64,000 nt of DNA from Geobacter sp. OR-1 (GCF_000813145.1 NZ_BAZF01000005.1:1-64000), one strand, 5' to 3'; positions 44,095 to 53,835 are shown, counted from the stretch's first letter. Numbers and translations: made by a program. The notes: a model not told the origin generated them from the sequence alone.

Positions 44095-45083
44095 CGCTTT
44101 ACCCTCCCGCCGATGATGGAGCCTGGCAGGCTATACTTGTAGAAGGTACCGGCATAGTCCGGAACGCTATCCAGAAGGGCTTCAACCCTGGCGGCAATCT
44201 CCTCCTCGCTTTTCCCCTTGCAGTCACCGATGTCGAGAATAGAGCCAAGCGCGGCAATCATCCTGGCACCTTGATCGGTTATCCCTTCAGGTGGGCCGTA
44301 ACAACCGGTACAGGGCATGTTGGCCTGCGGGCAGGGGGCGCCGCATCCGTCCCTGGTGGCGATTCCCATGCAGAGCAGACCTTGCTCCAGCAGACACTTT
44401 CGCGGTTCCGGCGTAATTTCGAAGTTGCGGTAAAAGCGTGCGATCTTCTTGTCCTCCTTGACCCGCTCACACTCGTCGCAAACAGAGAGGCAACCGGCGC
44501 CGAGCACGCTGCCGGCAGGGGGCAACTGTGCCCCGCTGACAACGGCCTCAACGACATTCCATATCTGATGCGACTCCGGCGGACAGCCGGGGATGAAGTA
44601 ATCGACCGCAGTTACCTGGCCAAGGGTTTTGACTTTGTCGTAGAAGGCCGGTATGGTCAATGTCCCTTCCGGAACCTCGCTGGCGGGTGACGGAATGGTG
44701 CCAGCCGGGTTGTCAATGGTAGGGTTATCCAGGTAAACGGCCTTGAATATCTCCTGCTTTGAATGCAAATTGGCCAGACCCAGGATGCACCCTTCGCAGG
44801 CGCAGGAACCGAGGGCGATCAATAGTTGCGACTTCTTTCTCAGGAGGCGGGCCATCTCCTCGTTCTCCGCCGTGCGGATGGCGCCATTGAAAAGGGTGAT
44901 GGCAATGCTCTTGTCAGGCAATGCCTCGATATCCTTCTTCTTCGTATCCAGCAGACAGGGGCAGAACATGAACTCAAAGGCAGCGTCAACATCGAGAATC
45001 TTTTCGTGGAGGTTTACCACCGCGATCTCGCAACCGCCGCATGAAGCCGCCCAATAGATCGCCAGTTTCGGTTTTTCAGGCAT
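44091..45083 (-). CDS. mvhG: NiFe hydrogenase small subunit (MvhG)
   Basis: About 330 residues from the ATG at 45083 (GGAGG about 9 nt upstream). No twin-arginine signal is present, so the enzyme is cytoplasmic. Cluster cysteines include WAASCGGCEIA (C15, C18), LGSCACEGCIL, PGCPPESHQIW and a C-terminal set (GCLSVCDECERV; GLLCMGIATRDGCGAPCPQANMPCTGCYGP). This is the three [4Fe-4S] arrangement of the small subunit. It is the first gene of the mvhG-mvhA-protease-hdrA-mvhD-tusA-like operon. An in-frame ATG 17 codons upstream has no recognisable ribosome binding site. Confidence 0.93.
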   Translation of the reverse strand: MPEKPKLAIYWAASCGGCEIAVVNLHEKILDVDAAFEFMFCPCLLDTKKKDIEALPDKSIAITLFNGAIRTAENEEMARLLRKKSQLLIALGSCACEGCILGLANLHSKQEIFKAVYLDNPTIDNPAGTIPSPASEVPEGTLTIPAFYDKVKTLGQVTAVDYFIPGCPPESHQIWNVVEAVVSGAQLPPAGSVLGAGCLSVCDECERVKEDKKIARFYRNFEITPEPRKCLLEQGLLCMGIATRDGCGAPCPQANMPCTGCYGPPEGITDQGARMIAALGSILDIGDCKGKSEEEIAARVEALLDSVPDYAGTFYKYSLPGSIIGGRVKR

Positions 45084-45148
45084 CGTCAACCTCCAGTGAA
45101 AGTATCCGGAATCCGTTGTCGTCGGCAATATCATGTCAAACAGACCGG

Positions 45149-45166
45149 CTCAAGCACAACTCAAGC
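45149..45166. repeat. two CTCAAGC direct repeats upstream of the hydrogenase operon
   Basis: CTCAAGC at 45149-45155 recurs at 45160-45166, 11 bp apart (about one helical turn), in the 90-bp gap upstream of mvhG. A regulator bound on one face of the helix is possible. A perfect TTGACA (minus strand) lies nearby but without a convincing -10. Confidence 0.3.
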
Positions 45167-45173
45167 AACAACC

Positions 45174-46811
45174 CTATTGCGGCCACCCGTTTTTTGCTTC
45201 GGAGAGGGCATCGTCCACGGACTTGTAGAGATCTTCGGCAGAACCCTGGGGCGATAACTCGGCAATACCGCAACTGAATGTGGCGCTGAAGGCGTCGCCT
45301 CCAGCCGGAAACCGTATGGCGGCAAAGCTTTCCCGAAGCTGGTCGAGCAGCGATCGGGCCGTGGCGATGTCGCAGTCGGGGAGTATGACCCCGAATTCAT
45401 TGCTGCCGTAACGACCGATAATATCTGTTTTGCGGCACCGCTGTTGGAGAAAACGGGCCATGGCTATCAGGACCCGGTCGCCGGTCGGGTGCCCATGACT
45501 GTCATTGATCTGCTTGAACCCATCCAGATCGATCATGGCGAAGCACAGCTTTTCCTTGCTATTTCGGGTCTCGGCAATGGCCTGGCCCAGACGTTCCCTG
45601 AAGTTCGTATGGTTGAGGAGACCGGTCATGCTGTCCTGAATCATGCTTAAGCGAATGGTCTTCATCCGCCCGGCGCGGGCGGATACAGCGCTGATCAGGT
45701 GATCTGCCTTGATCGGCTTGGACAGGAATTCGTCACCGCCCACCCTCATGGCATGAAAGGGGAGGTCGCTATCGGTCTCGCTCGATAGAAAGACGATGGG
45801 AATACCGGAATAGGCATCGATCTGCCGGATCGCCCGTGCCAGTTCGATGCCGTTACATCCCGGCATATTCATATCCGACAGGATCAGGTCCGGTTTGAAT
45901 TCGATGAGCAGCGGCATCGCCAACAGTGGATCATTCAATGTCCGGGTGACCATCCCCGCACTCGTAAGAATGGTGGCGTACAATTCGGTAAGATGAGGGT
46001 CATCATCAACGATCATCACCCGGTACGGTTCGGGTTGTTCCGTTGATGTCAGCACGCTGAGGGTCGAACAGAGGATGGTGAGGTTTACCGGTTTGACGAA
46101 ATAGGCATCAGAGCCGGCCCGGGCGGCCGCAAGACGAAAAGGGAGCTCGTCATGTGAGGAGATAAAGATAGTCGGGATAGTAAAGTCCTGGCCGGACCGA
46201 AGTTTCTGAATGGCTTCGGCGCCCCCCACCGGCCGGTCGGGGAATACCAGATCCATGACGATGGCTGCAGGGGGAGAGTTTTGCACTGCCTGGCTGAATT
46301 GCTCAAGATCCGCAAAGGATACGACCTCGAAGCCGAAACAGCCGATCTGGGTTGCCATGGTCAACCGCTGAAAGGAATCATCCTCGCAGAGGTAAACCAC
46401 CTTGGTTTCCTTGCCTTTCGAGGACTCGGTGGCAGCCACCAGTTCCAGGGTATTAAGGTCAACGTCCTGGGAGGATGTGATCTTTGACGCCTCCGCGTCA
46501 ATCGCTTTGAGGCACTCGGACATCCTGTAGTGCCAGTCCTTCGGCAATTCCTCAGCTTCCATCGCCTCCTTGGCCAGATGTTCCCCTGTGGCAGCAGCAG
46601 CGCTTACCCCGCTCAGACCAAAGGATGCGCTCGCCCCTTTTATGGTGTGGATACGGCGATGCAAGTCTTCGAGACCCTCACTCTCCAAAGGCCCCTGGCA
46701 TAGGTCGTCATATGCCTTGCGGAGTGTCTCCAGTTGCGTGGGGAGCTGTTTAATGTACGAATCGCGTATTCTTTGCAGTTTGTTTGCAACGGAAATAACC
46801 TGAGTGCTCAT
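45174..46811 (-). CDS. Hpt-REC-REC-GGDEF protein with degenerate GSNEF site
   Basis: 545 residues: Hpt (H55 in RRIHTIKGASASF), a first receiver (YLCEDDS; acceptor in IVMDLVFPD), a second receiver (IVDDDPHLTE; acceptor in LILSDMNMPG; switch Lys in FLSKPIK) and a C-terminal GGDEF domain. The catalytic loop reads GSNEF in GRYGSNEFGV, so the essential acidic residue is changed to Asn. The RxxD inhibitory site (RKTD, five residues before) and the guanine-contact Asn and Asp (NDSHGHPTGD) are kept. It is therefore probably a c-di-GMP receptor rather than a cyclase. It is the tail paralog of the adjacent gene (28 bp gap). Confidence 0.92.
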   Translation of the reverse strand: MSTQVISVANKLQRIRDSYIKQLPTQLETLRKAYDDLCQGPLESEGLEDLHRRIHTIKGASASFGLSGVSAAAATGEHLAKEAMEAEELPKDWHYRMSECLKAIDAEASKITSSQDVDLNTLELVAATESSKGKETKVVYLCEDDSFQRLTMATQIGCFGFEVVSFADLEQFSQAVQNSPPAAIVMDLVFPDRPVGGAEAIQKLRSGQDFTIPTIFISSHDELPFRLAAARAGSDAYFVKPVNLTILCSTLSVLTSTEQPEPYRVMIVDDDPHLTELYATILTSAGMVTRTLNDPLLAMPLLIEFKPDLILSDMNMPGCNGIELARAIRQIDAYSGIPIVFLSSETDSDLPFHAMRVGGDEFLSKPIKADHLISAVSARAGRMKTIRLSMIQDSMTGLLNHTNFRERLGQAIAETRNSKEKLCFAMIDLDGFKQINDSHGHPTGDRVLIAMARFLQQRCRKTDIIGRYGSNEFGVILPDCDIATARSLLDQLRESFAAIRFPAGGDAFSATFSCGIAELSPQGSAEDLYKSVDDALSEAKNGWPQ

Positions 46812-46839
46812 GGTTCATCATCCTTTCAGTAGAAATCCA

Positions 46840-48504
46840 TCAAAGCTCCCCGGAAACCAGAACCATGTTGCGTCCGGCGTACTTTGCAGCATATAGCGCC
46901 TCATCAGCCCCCGCGTTAATGGCAGCGGAATCTCCATAGACTGAGAGTTGGGCAACACCGCAACTGAAGGTGCAGGAGAAGGTTTCGTCTTTTGCCTGAA
47001 AACGGATGGCAGCGAAACTCTCTCGTAGTTCATTTAGAAGTTGAATCGCATTGGCGATGCTGCAATCGGGAAGAATAACCGCAAACTCCTCACCGCCAAA
47101 TCGACCGACGATGTCTTGTTTCCGCACGCGTTGACTGATGAGGCGCGCAAGGGTAATCAACACCCGGTCACCGAGCGGATGGCCATAGGTGTCATTCACC
47201 GACTTGAACTTATCCAGATCAATCATGGCGAAACATAACTCTTCCTGCTTGCGTTGGGCATGGGCAATAGCCGTATCCAGGTGTTCCTTGGTCGCGGTAT
47301 GGTTGTACAGACCGGTCATGCTGTCACGCACCATGAGTGAGCGGATGATCTTCATCCGTTCGGCACGCACAACTACTGAAGAAACCAGGCGCTCGGGTTT
47401 GATCGGCTTGGTCAAAAATTCATCCCCTCCGGTCTGCAAGGCTGCAAACTGTTTGTCGGTATCGGTTTCGCTGGAAAGATACACGATGGGAACACAAAAA
47501 TAAGAACCGATCTGCCTAATGGCCTTGGCCAACTCCATCCCATTATAGCCCGGCATGTACATATCCATTAAGATAAGGTCCGGCTTGAATTCGATTAATG
47601 GCGACATTACCTGTAGTGGATCGTTTACAGTCAGGGTCATCATTCCCGATTCTTCAAGTATCAAGGCATGATATTCGGCAAGTTGCGGGTCATCATCAAT
47701 AATCATGATCCGGTACGGTTCAGGCTTCAGCGAAGTAGTAAGCTGGCTAAGGGTAAAACAGAGTTCCGTCACATTGAGCGGTTTCACAAAATATGCGCTG
47801 GATCCGGCACGCACGGCCGATAACCGGGCGTCAATCGAACCCTGAGTTGAAATAAACACTGTTGGGATCGGGTTCTCACGACCGGACTGAATGGTTTGCA
47901 TGATGTCGGAACCGCCCAACGGCCGATCGGGAAAGATCATATCCATCACTATCACGTCGGGCGGCGCAGCCCGCACCGCGGTGGCGAGCTGCTCCGGCTC
48001 GCCGAAAGAAAGGATTTCGAAACCAAAACAGCTTATCTGCGTTTCCAGCGTCAGACGCTGATACCGGTCGTCATCACAAAGATACACAACCTTTCGTTCC
48101 CGGCCAGGGGTTCCCTCTGCGGCTATTGCCAGTTCCTGGACCTGCAACTCCATCCCTTGCATCGGGTCAATGGTGGAAATTTCGTACTCCATCCGGGCGA
48201 AATGTTCCTGCATTTTCTGATGCCAGGACCTGTCAGGTGGTGTTGCTGATTGCAAAGCCTCCTTGGCAAGATGCTCCCCCGCCGTAGCCACCGCACTCAA
48301 CATGCTCATCCGGAACGAAGCAGATGCCCCTTTCAAGGAGTGGATGCGGCGATGCAGATCCTCCAGCGGCGCGTTTCCCTGTTCTCCGAGAACAAACTCG
48401 GCATACGAGGCCCGGATTCCTTGCAGCTGCGCGGGAAGCTGCTTTATGTAAGCCTTGCGGATGTTTTTCAGTTTTACCGCAGCGGCTGCCGATTTCGTGG
48501 TCAA
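46840..48504 (-). CDS. Hpt-REC-REC-GGDEF diguanylate cyclase with intact GGEEF site
   Basis: 554 residues, paralogous end to end to the neighbouring gene: Hpt (H55 in RRIHSLKGASASF), REC1 (YLCDDDR; VMDMIFPD), REC2 (IIDDDPQLAEY; LILMDMYMPG; FLTKPIKPE) and GGDEF with FGGEEFAVILPD. The RxxD inhibitory site is RKQD, five residues ahead. The guanine-contact Asn and Asp are in NDTYGHPLGD, which argues for c-di-GMP rather than the cGAMP-forming class that carries Ser there. REC1 lacks a typical switch Lys region (AYFVKPLN has Lys). It lies downstream of CheA-REC and a single receiver and is the probable output of the system. Confidence 0.93.
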   Translation of the reverse strand: MTTKSAAAAVKLKNIRKAYIKQLPAQLQGIRASYAEFVLGEQGNAPLEDLHRRIHSLKGASASFRMSMLSAVATAGEHLAKEALQSATPPDRSWHQKMQEHFARMEYEISTIDPMQGMELQVQELAIAAEGTPGRERKVVYLCDDDRYQRLTLETQISCFGFEILSFGEPEQLATAVRAAPPDVIVMDMIFPDRPLGGSDIMQTIQSGRENPIPTVFISTQGSIDARLSAVRAGSSAYFVKPLNVTELCFTLSQLTTSLKPEPYRIMIIDDDPQLAEYHALILEESGMMTLTVNDPLQVMSPLIEFKPDLILMDMYMPGYNGMELAKAIRQIGSYFCVPIVYLSSETDTDKQFAALQTGGDEFLTKPIKPERLVSSVVVRAERMKIIRSLMVRDSMTGLYNHTATKEHLDTAIAHAQRKQEELCFAMIDLDKFKSVNDTYGHPLGDRVLITLARLISQRVRKQDIVGRFGGEEFAVILPDCSIANAIQLLNELRESFAAIRFQAKDETFSCTFSCGVAQLSVYGDSAAINAGADEALYAAKYAGRNMVLVSGEL

Positions 48505-48551
48505 GACCAGTCATCCTTTAAATGCATTTTCAACCTGCGAATCTTGACAGG

Positions 48552-48926
48552 TTATGGACGGGCGATAAGAGATTCAACAACCTCCGGCAAAGCCTCCTGA
48601 AGCTGTTCGTCCTTGGTGAGTACTGCTTCCATATCCGGATGGGCGATCCTGAGAGGGGCGGCCTCTTCTCCGGTAAGGAGGACAAACGGCTGAGAGAACC
48701 CTTGCTTGCGCATTTCAGCAAAGAGTTTGATCCCGTCCATGACCGGCATATTCATATCCGAAACCACCACGCGGATCGCAGGGTCGTTCGCCAGCTTCTC
48801 CAGCGCATCCATGCCGCCTGATGAAATTACCGTGTCATAACCGGCCGACTCCAGGATTAGCCCGGTCAGCTCGCCGGTAAATTCGTCATCGTCTACCACC
48901 AGAATGTTTGCAGGTGAATCACTCAT
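48552..48926 (-). CDS. single-domain response regulator (CheY-like)
   Basis: 124 residues, one receiver: VVDDDEFTGEL acid pocket, acceptor in VVVSDMNMPVMDG, Thr in VLLTGEE and Lys in VLTKDEQ. It lies 36 bp after the CheA gene and 47 bp before the GGEEF protein, so it can shuttle phosphate from CheA to the Hpt domains of the two GGDEF outputs, or act as a phosphate sink. There is no flagellar-motor gene nearby. Confidence 0.92.
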   Translation of the reverse strand: MSDSPANILVVDDDEFTGELTGLILESAGYDTVISSGGMDALEKLANDPAIRVVVSDMNMPVMDGIKLFAEMRKQGFSQPFVLLTGEEAAPLRIAHPDMEAVLTKDEQLQEALPEVVESLIARP

Positions 48927-48962
48927 CTTCTTTCTCCTTGTCGAGGTTGAGACATCGCATAA

Positions 48963-51269
48963 TTAACCAATCAAAGTACGCACCGTTTCAAGCAGATTTG
49001 ACTGGTCGAAAGCCCCCTTTACGATATAGGCGTTGGCTCCGACCGTTATGCCGCGCTTCTTGTCCGCATCCTTTTCCAGCGAGGTAACGATAATAATCGG
49101 GACATTACGGTAACGCTCATCGCCACGCAACCGCTCGGTCAGGGTGAACCCGTCCATTTGGGGCATCTCCACATCGGTAATGACGAGGTCGTAGAGGAGT
49201 TCACGGGTTTTTTCAAACGCTTCCTGGCCGTCTTCGGCTGTGACCACAACATATCCATAGGCCTCAAGAATGCTTTTTTCGATTTCACGGGTATTAAGGG
49301 AATCGTCTACCACCAGTATGGTCGTTGTCCGCTGTTCTTTGCTCTGGCTACTCCTCTTCGCCGGTTCGGCGATTTCATGCGCCTGGCTTAACAGCTCTGG
49401 GATATGGAGGACATTGATGATGCTGTTCAGCTCCCCGACAGTAACTCCCGAGACCATCCGCAGATTCTGGAGGTCGGGGGGGAAGAGGCTTGACCACCAT
49501 TTCCTCCCGGCCAAGGATCTCGTCGACAATCAGACCGAGTTTTTCTTCGCCATTCCGGATGATGACGATCATCACTTCGTCTTTTTCCGGCGACGCGTCC
49601 TGGGAGAGCTTGAGTATGCAGGCCAGCCTCTCCACCGGAATGATCTGTTCGCGCAGACGGATGGCGCGTTTATTCACGATCTCAATGACATCATCGCGCT
49701 GCACGGTGAGCATTTCCACGATCGACGTGGCGGGGAGTGCACAGATCTTATCGTTCACAGCTATGAGAAAGAGCGTGAACACGGCCAGGTTGAGGGGGAG
49801 GCGGAGAAAAAACGTGGTTCCGCTCCCTTCACGGGTTTCGATATGGATTGCCCCTTTGAGCTCATCAACGATGCTTCTCTTGACCACATCCATTCCCACC
49901 CCCGGCCGGAGAGGTCGGTAATGATCGGGCTGGTACTGAACCCGGGCATGAAGATGAGATTGGTGATATCCGCATGTGACATTCTGTCGAGCGTGTCGGC
50001 GTCGAACAGCCCCTTGGCAAGGGCTTTTTCGCGGATCTTGCCAGCGCAAAGGCCCTTGCCGTCGTCGCAAAGGGCAATGGTGACACAGCCGCTGTCATAA
50101 TATGCCGACAGCCTGATGGTCCCCTTGGCGGGCTTGCCGGCCGCAACCCTTTCATCAACGTTTTCCAGCCCATGATCGATCGAATTGCGGATCATGTGCA
50201 TGAGAGAATCGCCGATCCGTTCAATTATCTTCCGGTCAAGCTCGGTCTCGCCACCGTCAACGATGAAATCGATCTCCTTGCCATGCTCCTGAGAAAGATC
50301 CCTGACCGTGCGGCGAAGCGGATCGAACACAGTTGAAAGCGGCTGCATGCGCAAATTGAGAGAGGTCTCCTGAAGATCGGTGATGAGATGATCCTGCATC
50401 AGAGATGCGTTATGCATGGCTCTCACTGCCTGGCGCAGAGAAAGGTGCAAGGCGGATCCGGCCTCTATCAATGCTTTGTGCTCACTATTGCTCTCAGGAA
50501 CTGTGCCGAGTGATTTGGCAATGGCAGCCAGATGAAGCGCTGTTGCGCGTTCGATTTCACGAAGATGCCCGATATGGCGCCTGAATCTGCTCTGTTCGGA
50601 GACGATCTCACCCATGAGCCTTATCAGGTCATCGAGTTTCACTGCGTTAATCCGCAGATAATCGACCTGTCTGGGTTTAGCGGGCGGATTTACGGTTTTG
50701 CGCTCCTCGGAAGGGGGTTCGGGCGCAGGGGTGGCAGGTGTTGATGCGAGCGGTTTTGCCGCCTCGGTGCCGGTCCCGGCGGCCGGGGCCGGGCTAACGA
50801 CAGCCGGCATCTCTTCCTTAACAGGAGCTGCCGGCTGCTCCGGCGCCGGCGTAGCCGCAGCCTGCGATGGCCCCGGTGTTTTCAGCGCAGCTGCTGCCTG
50901 CGCCAGTTCTTCGCAGAGTGCGGCCGGCGCCTCCGGTGAAGTCTCTCCTGCAGCGATACGATCCAGCATTGCCACGAGTGCGTCCACACCGCGAAAGAGT
51001 GAGTTTGAGGCGGCGCCGGACAAGGAAATCCTCTCCCCCCGCACCGCGTCGAGCACATCCTCCATCCGGTGGGCGAGTTCGGCGATGCCCGCCAGCTTGA
51101 TCATCTTAGCCGACCCTTTTATGGTATGCGCCGAACGGAACAGCCCGTTGATCATCTCGGCATCGCCGGACGCGCTTTCCAGGTTGAGAAGGCCTTCATT
51201 TAACCGGGAACAATGTTCTCTGGCTTCATCGACAAAGCGGGCCAGGAATTTTGAATGATCAAATGCCAT
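48963..51269 (-). pseudogene. CheA-REC hybrid kinase (WspE-like), disrupted by two cancelling homopolymer shifts
   Basis: The full span (2,307 bp, divisible by 3) encodes P1 (AHTIKGSAKMI), a Pro/Ala linker, P3, P4 (MIRNSIDHGLE; CDDGKGL), the CheW-like P5 and a C-terminal receiver (VVDDSLNTRE; LVITDVEMPQMDG). A missing C in the C5 run at 49899-49903 throws the reading frame off at SGRG. The true continuation (GMDVVKRSIVDELKGA...LGREEMVVKPLPP) is in another frame. An extra G in the G7 run at 49476-49482 restores the original frame at DLQNLRMVSG. As read, translation stops at 49761. Correcting both gives a 768-residue CheA-REC. It sits between CheR-TPR and the receiver gene. Sequencing error is the simplest explanation, but real inactivation cannot be excluded. 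Confidence 0.9.
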
Positions 51270-51272
51270 TAT

Positions 51273-52796
51273 TTATCCGTTCTTCAGGAGCGACAATTTG
51301 TGTCGGCAGATAGCCATATACTGTTCGGCATTATAGGACAACGGAAAGTATTCCCTGCTCAGCTCCAGGGACGAACCGTTTTCCAGAACGCGAAGAGCCG
51401 CTTCGTATCCGGTTCTGGCGCGATTTTTGTCTCCCTGGCCAAAGAGGATCTCAGCCAGGTAAAAATGGGCCAGCCAGCAGGATGATTTCAGGTAAATCGC
51501 CTCGCGGAACCGGCGCTGGGCATCATCATCATCCCCGGAATGACGCGCCGTGACACCGAGCATCAGATATGCTTCCAGGCAGAGCGGGTCGTGGCTGAGG
51601 ATGGCATTGCACACAGCGACGGCCTCCTGGAAACGGGATGCACTCATGAAAATGCTCCCCTTGAGGGAATGGGCCTTGATAAAGGACCCATCCTGCTCGA
51701 TGATGGCGTCAAGCAGTGCCAGAGCGTCATCCATGCGTCTGGAAATCGCCAGCTCCAGGGCGTCGTCAAAGAGACTTTTCGGATCACGGCTATTGGTAAC
51801 AGATGACGCATCGGACGCGGCTACAGCCCTTATGGCCCTGATCCCGGATTGCACTGCTCCGGCAGGAACACCACCATAATTGGTCTGCCGTGACGATCCC
51901 GGTTTTGACTGCTCCCGCGGGCTCAGGTTGCGTTTGGCAGAGCGCCGCTCTTCAATAATCACCCCCGGTATTTTCCGGTAGAAAAAGACGGAGTCGCGAT
52001 TCATAAGGGTCAGGAGCCCAATGTTATGCTGTAAGGTCTCAGTTGCGCCGACGAAGAGGTATCCCCCCTCGTTGAGAATTAACGCCAACCGCCCGAATAT
52101 CTCCCGCTGCACCTGGGGCGGGAAGTAGATCGAAACGTTCCGGTACAGAATGATATCCGGTTGCTGCATGATGGCGGGATATAAGGCATCCTTGAGATTT
52201 ACCACCTCGAAGTGCACCTGGTGCCTGATATCTCCGAGCTGGTATGCGCCTGGACCGCACATCTTGAAATAGCGATCCTGGATGGCTTTGTCCATACTCC
52301 GGAAAGACCCTTTTCCGTAGATCCCCTGTTTCGCCCTGGCAATGACAGACGAGTCAATGTCCGTCCCGGCTATGTAAAAAAGACGCCCGCTGTCTTCGCC
52401 GAAACGTTCGGCCAGCATCATGGCAATGGAGTACGGTTCTTCTCCGGTGGAACATCCGGCGCTCACAATACGCACCGGCCTTGTTTCACGTTGCGACAGG
52501 ATTTCCGGTATGATCTTGTCGACCAAAAGCTTCAGGTGATCATTCTCACGAGAAAAATAGGTTTCGTTGACGGTCAGCAGTTCAATGAACCGCCGGAACT
52601 CATCCTGGTCAGTGGTCAGAAGAGAATGATAGAGTTCCGCCGTATCGATGCCTCGTTGTGACATCCTCTGGGTCACTGCCGAGGAGAGCGTAAGTTCCCG
52701 TTCGTTAGTAAAGAACATCCCGCAGCTGCTCAGCAGAAGCTCCTTGAAACGGTCGAGATCCCTGTCGGCTTTCATTGATTTGCGCCTGTCGAGCAT
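51273..52796 (-). CDS. CheR methyltransferase with C-terminal TPRs (WspC-like)
   Basis: About 507 residues. A CheR domain has the N-terminal helical part, SAM loop SAGCSTGEEPYSIAMM, AGTDIDSS and LYRNVSIYFPP (the usual Cys in CRNV is Tyr here). The C-terminal roughly 170 residues carry TPR repeats (ALELAISRRMDDALALLDAI, LKGSIFMSASRFQEAVAVC, LMLGVTARHSGDDDDAQRRF). CheR-TPR is a hallmark of the Wsp system. The start at 52796 lies 1 nt after the cheB stop (TGATATG); ATG 52775 is an alternative. The stop lies 3 nt ahead of the CheA start. Confidence 0.93.
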   Translation of the reverse strand: MLDRRKSMKADRDLDRFKELLLSSCGMFFTNERELTLSSAVTQRMSQRGIDTAELYHSLLTTDQDEFRRFIELLTVNETYFSRENDHLKLLVDKIIPEILSQRETRPVRIVSAGCSTGEEPYSIAMMLAERFGEDSGRLFYIAGTDIDSSVIARAKQGIYGKGSFRSMDKAIQDRYFKMCGPGAYQLGDIRHQVHFEVVNLKDALYPAIMQQPDIILYRNVSIYFPPQVQREIFGRLALILNEGGYLFVGATETLQHNIGLLTLMNRDSVFFYRKIPGVIIEERRSAKRNLSPREQSKPGSSRQTNYGGVPAGAVQSGIRAIRAVAASDASSVTNSRDPKSLFDDALELAISRRMDDALALLDAIIEQDGSFIKAHSLKGSIFMSASRFQEAVAVCNAILSHDPLCLEAYLMLGVTARHSGDDDDAQRRFREAIYLKSSCWLAHFYLAEILFGQGDKNRARTGYEAALRVLENGSSLELSREYFPLSYNAEQYMAICRHKLSLLKNG

Positions 52797-52797
52797 A

Positions 52798-53835
52798 TCA
52801 TTGCCTGCCGCCAACCCTTAGCATCAGCTCAGCGGGGATATCGCCGAGCGGTAACACCTTGTCGATGCAACCGAGTTCAACAGCGCACCGGTTCATGCCG
52901 AAAACCACGGAACTTTTCTCGTCTTGTGCAAGAGTATAGCCCCCGGCCTGCTTTATGGCCTGAATGCCGCTGACGCCGTCGTTACCCATGCCGGTTAATA
53001 TCAGGCCAATGCCCTTCTCCCGATATGCCGCCGCGACCGAAGTGAGCAGCGTGTTGCAGGATGGATTGTAGATCTGCCCCAGATCCCTGTCGCCAAGGAG
53101 GATCGTACCCCTCCCGGTTATCCGCATCGAATGTTCGGCAGGGTTGATATAGACTCTGCCGCTAACGAGACAGTCGTCATTGCGAGCCACCGTAACCGTG
53201 AGCGGGGTTCCGCTGTTCAGCCACTCCGCCATCCCCTTGGTAAAGCCTTCGGCATTATGCTGGGTGATGACAATAGGCACCGGAAATGTAACCGGCAATT
53301 GCGACAGGATACTGTGAATTGCATGCGGACCTCCGGTCGAAGCGGCAATGGCGACGATACTCCCCTTATGCTGAGGCGCCCGTCCCCCGCTTCTTGCCGG
53401 ATGACCAGACCGTCTCCCCATGACGGCAAGATGCGCGGGAACATCCACCCGGCACAGGCGCCGGATCCTGCTGATAAAGGTTTGCACGTTTTCAGGGGTG
53501 ATGTCCGGTTTTTCGATGACGTCCAGCGCCCCTTTGGATACGGCATCAAAGGCCGTGCGCACACCGGTCAGAGTGGTTACTACCAGGATCGGCACCGGGT
53601 GCTTCGCCATGATCCTTTCAATTGCCTCCAGTCCTCCCATAACCGGCATCTCGATATCCATGGTCACGATATCCGGTTTGAGCAGGGGGACCTTGGCCAC
53701 AGCCTCGGCGCCATCAACAGCCTCTCCTGCCACTACGATCCCCGGCTCCGACTCAAGGATGGTGCGGATCATATCGCGCACCAGCGCACTGTCGTCAACA
53801 ATCAGAACCCGTATTGTACCGACCGCTTGCGCCAT
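52798..53835 (-). CDS. CheB receptor methylesterase with receiver
   Basis: 345 residues: an N-terminal receiver (IVDDSALVRDMI; acceptor in VTMDIEMPVMGG; Lys in IEKPDIT) and a C-terminal esterase with Ser in AASTGGP, His in ITQHNAEGF and Asp in LTGMGNDG, plus the typical SSVVFGMNR. It is the full phosphorylatable form, unlike the receiver-less copy at 8.2-8.8 kb. It sits 3 nt after the chemoreceptor stop and in the order WspA-F-C-E. It should adapt the receptor encoded directly upstream. Confidence 0.95.
   Translation of the reverse strand: MAQAVGTIRVLIVDDSALVRDMIRTILESEPGIVVAGEAVDGAEAVAKVPLLKPDIVTMDIEMPVMGGLEAIERIMAKHPVPILVVTTLTGVRTAFDAVSKGALDVIEKPDITPENVQTFISRIRRLCRVDVPAHLAVMGRRSGHPARSGGRAPQHKGSIVAIAASTGGPHAIHSILSQLPVTFPVPIVITQHNAEGFTKGMAEWLNSGTPLTVTVARNDDCLVSGRVYINPAEHSMRITGRGTILLGDRDLGQIYNPSCNTLLTSVAAAYREKGIGLILTGMGNDGVSGIQAIKQAGGYTLAQDEKSSVVFGMNRCAVELGCIDKVLPLGDIPAELMLRVGGRQ

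Noticed and set aside
42691-44142. 483-codon plus-strand open frame opposite the hydrogenase large subunit
   Set aside because: Fully antisense to mvhA, which has both NiFe motifs; the translation shows no domain.
46840-48504. Possible cGAMP-making (Hypr) GGDEF enzyme
   Set aside because: The position that is Ser in Hypr enzymes is Asp in NDTYGHPLGD, which supports c-di-GMP specificity.
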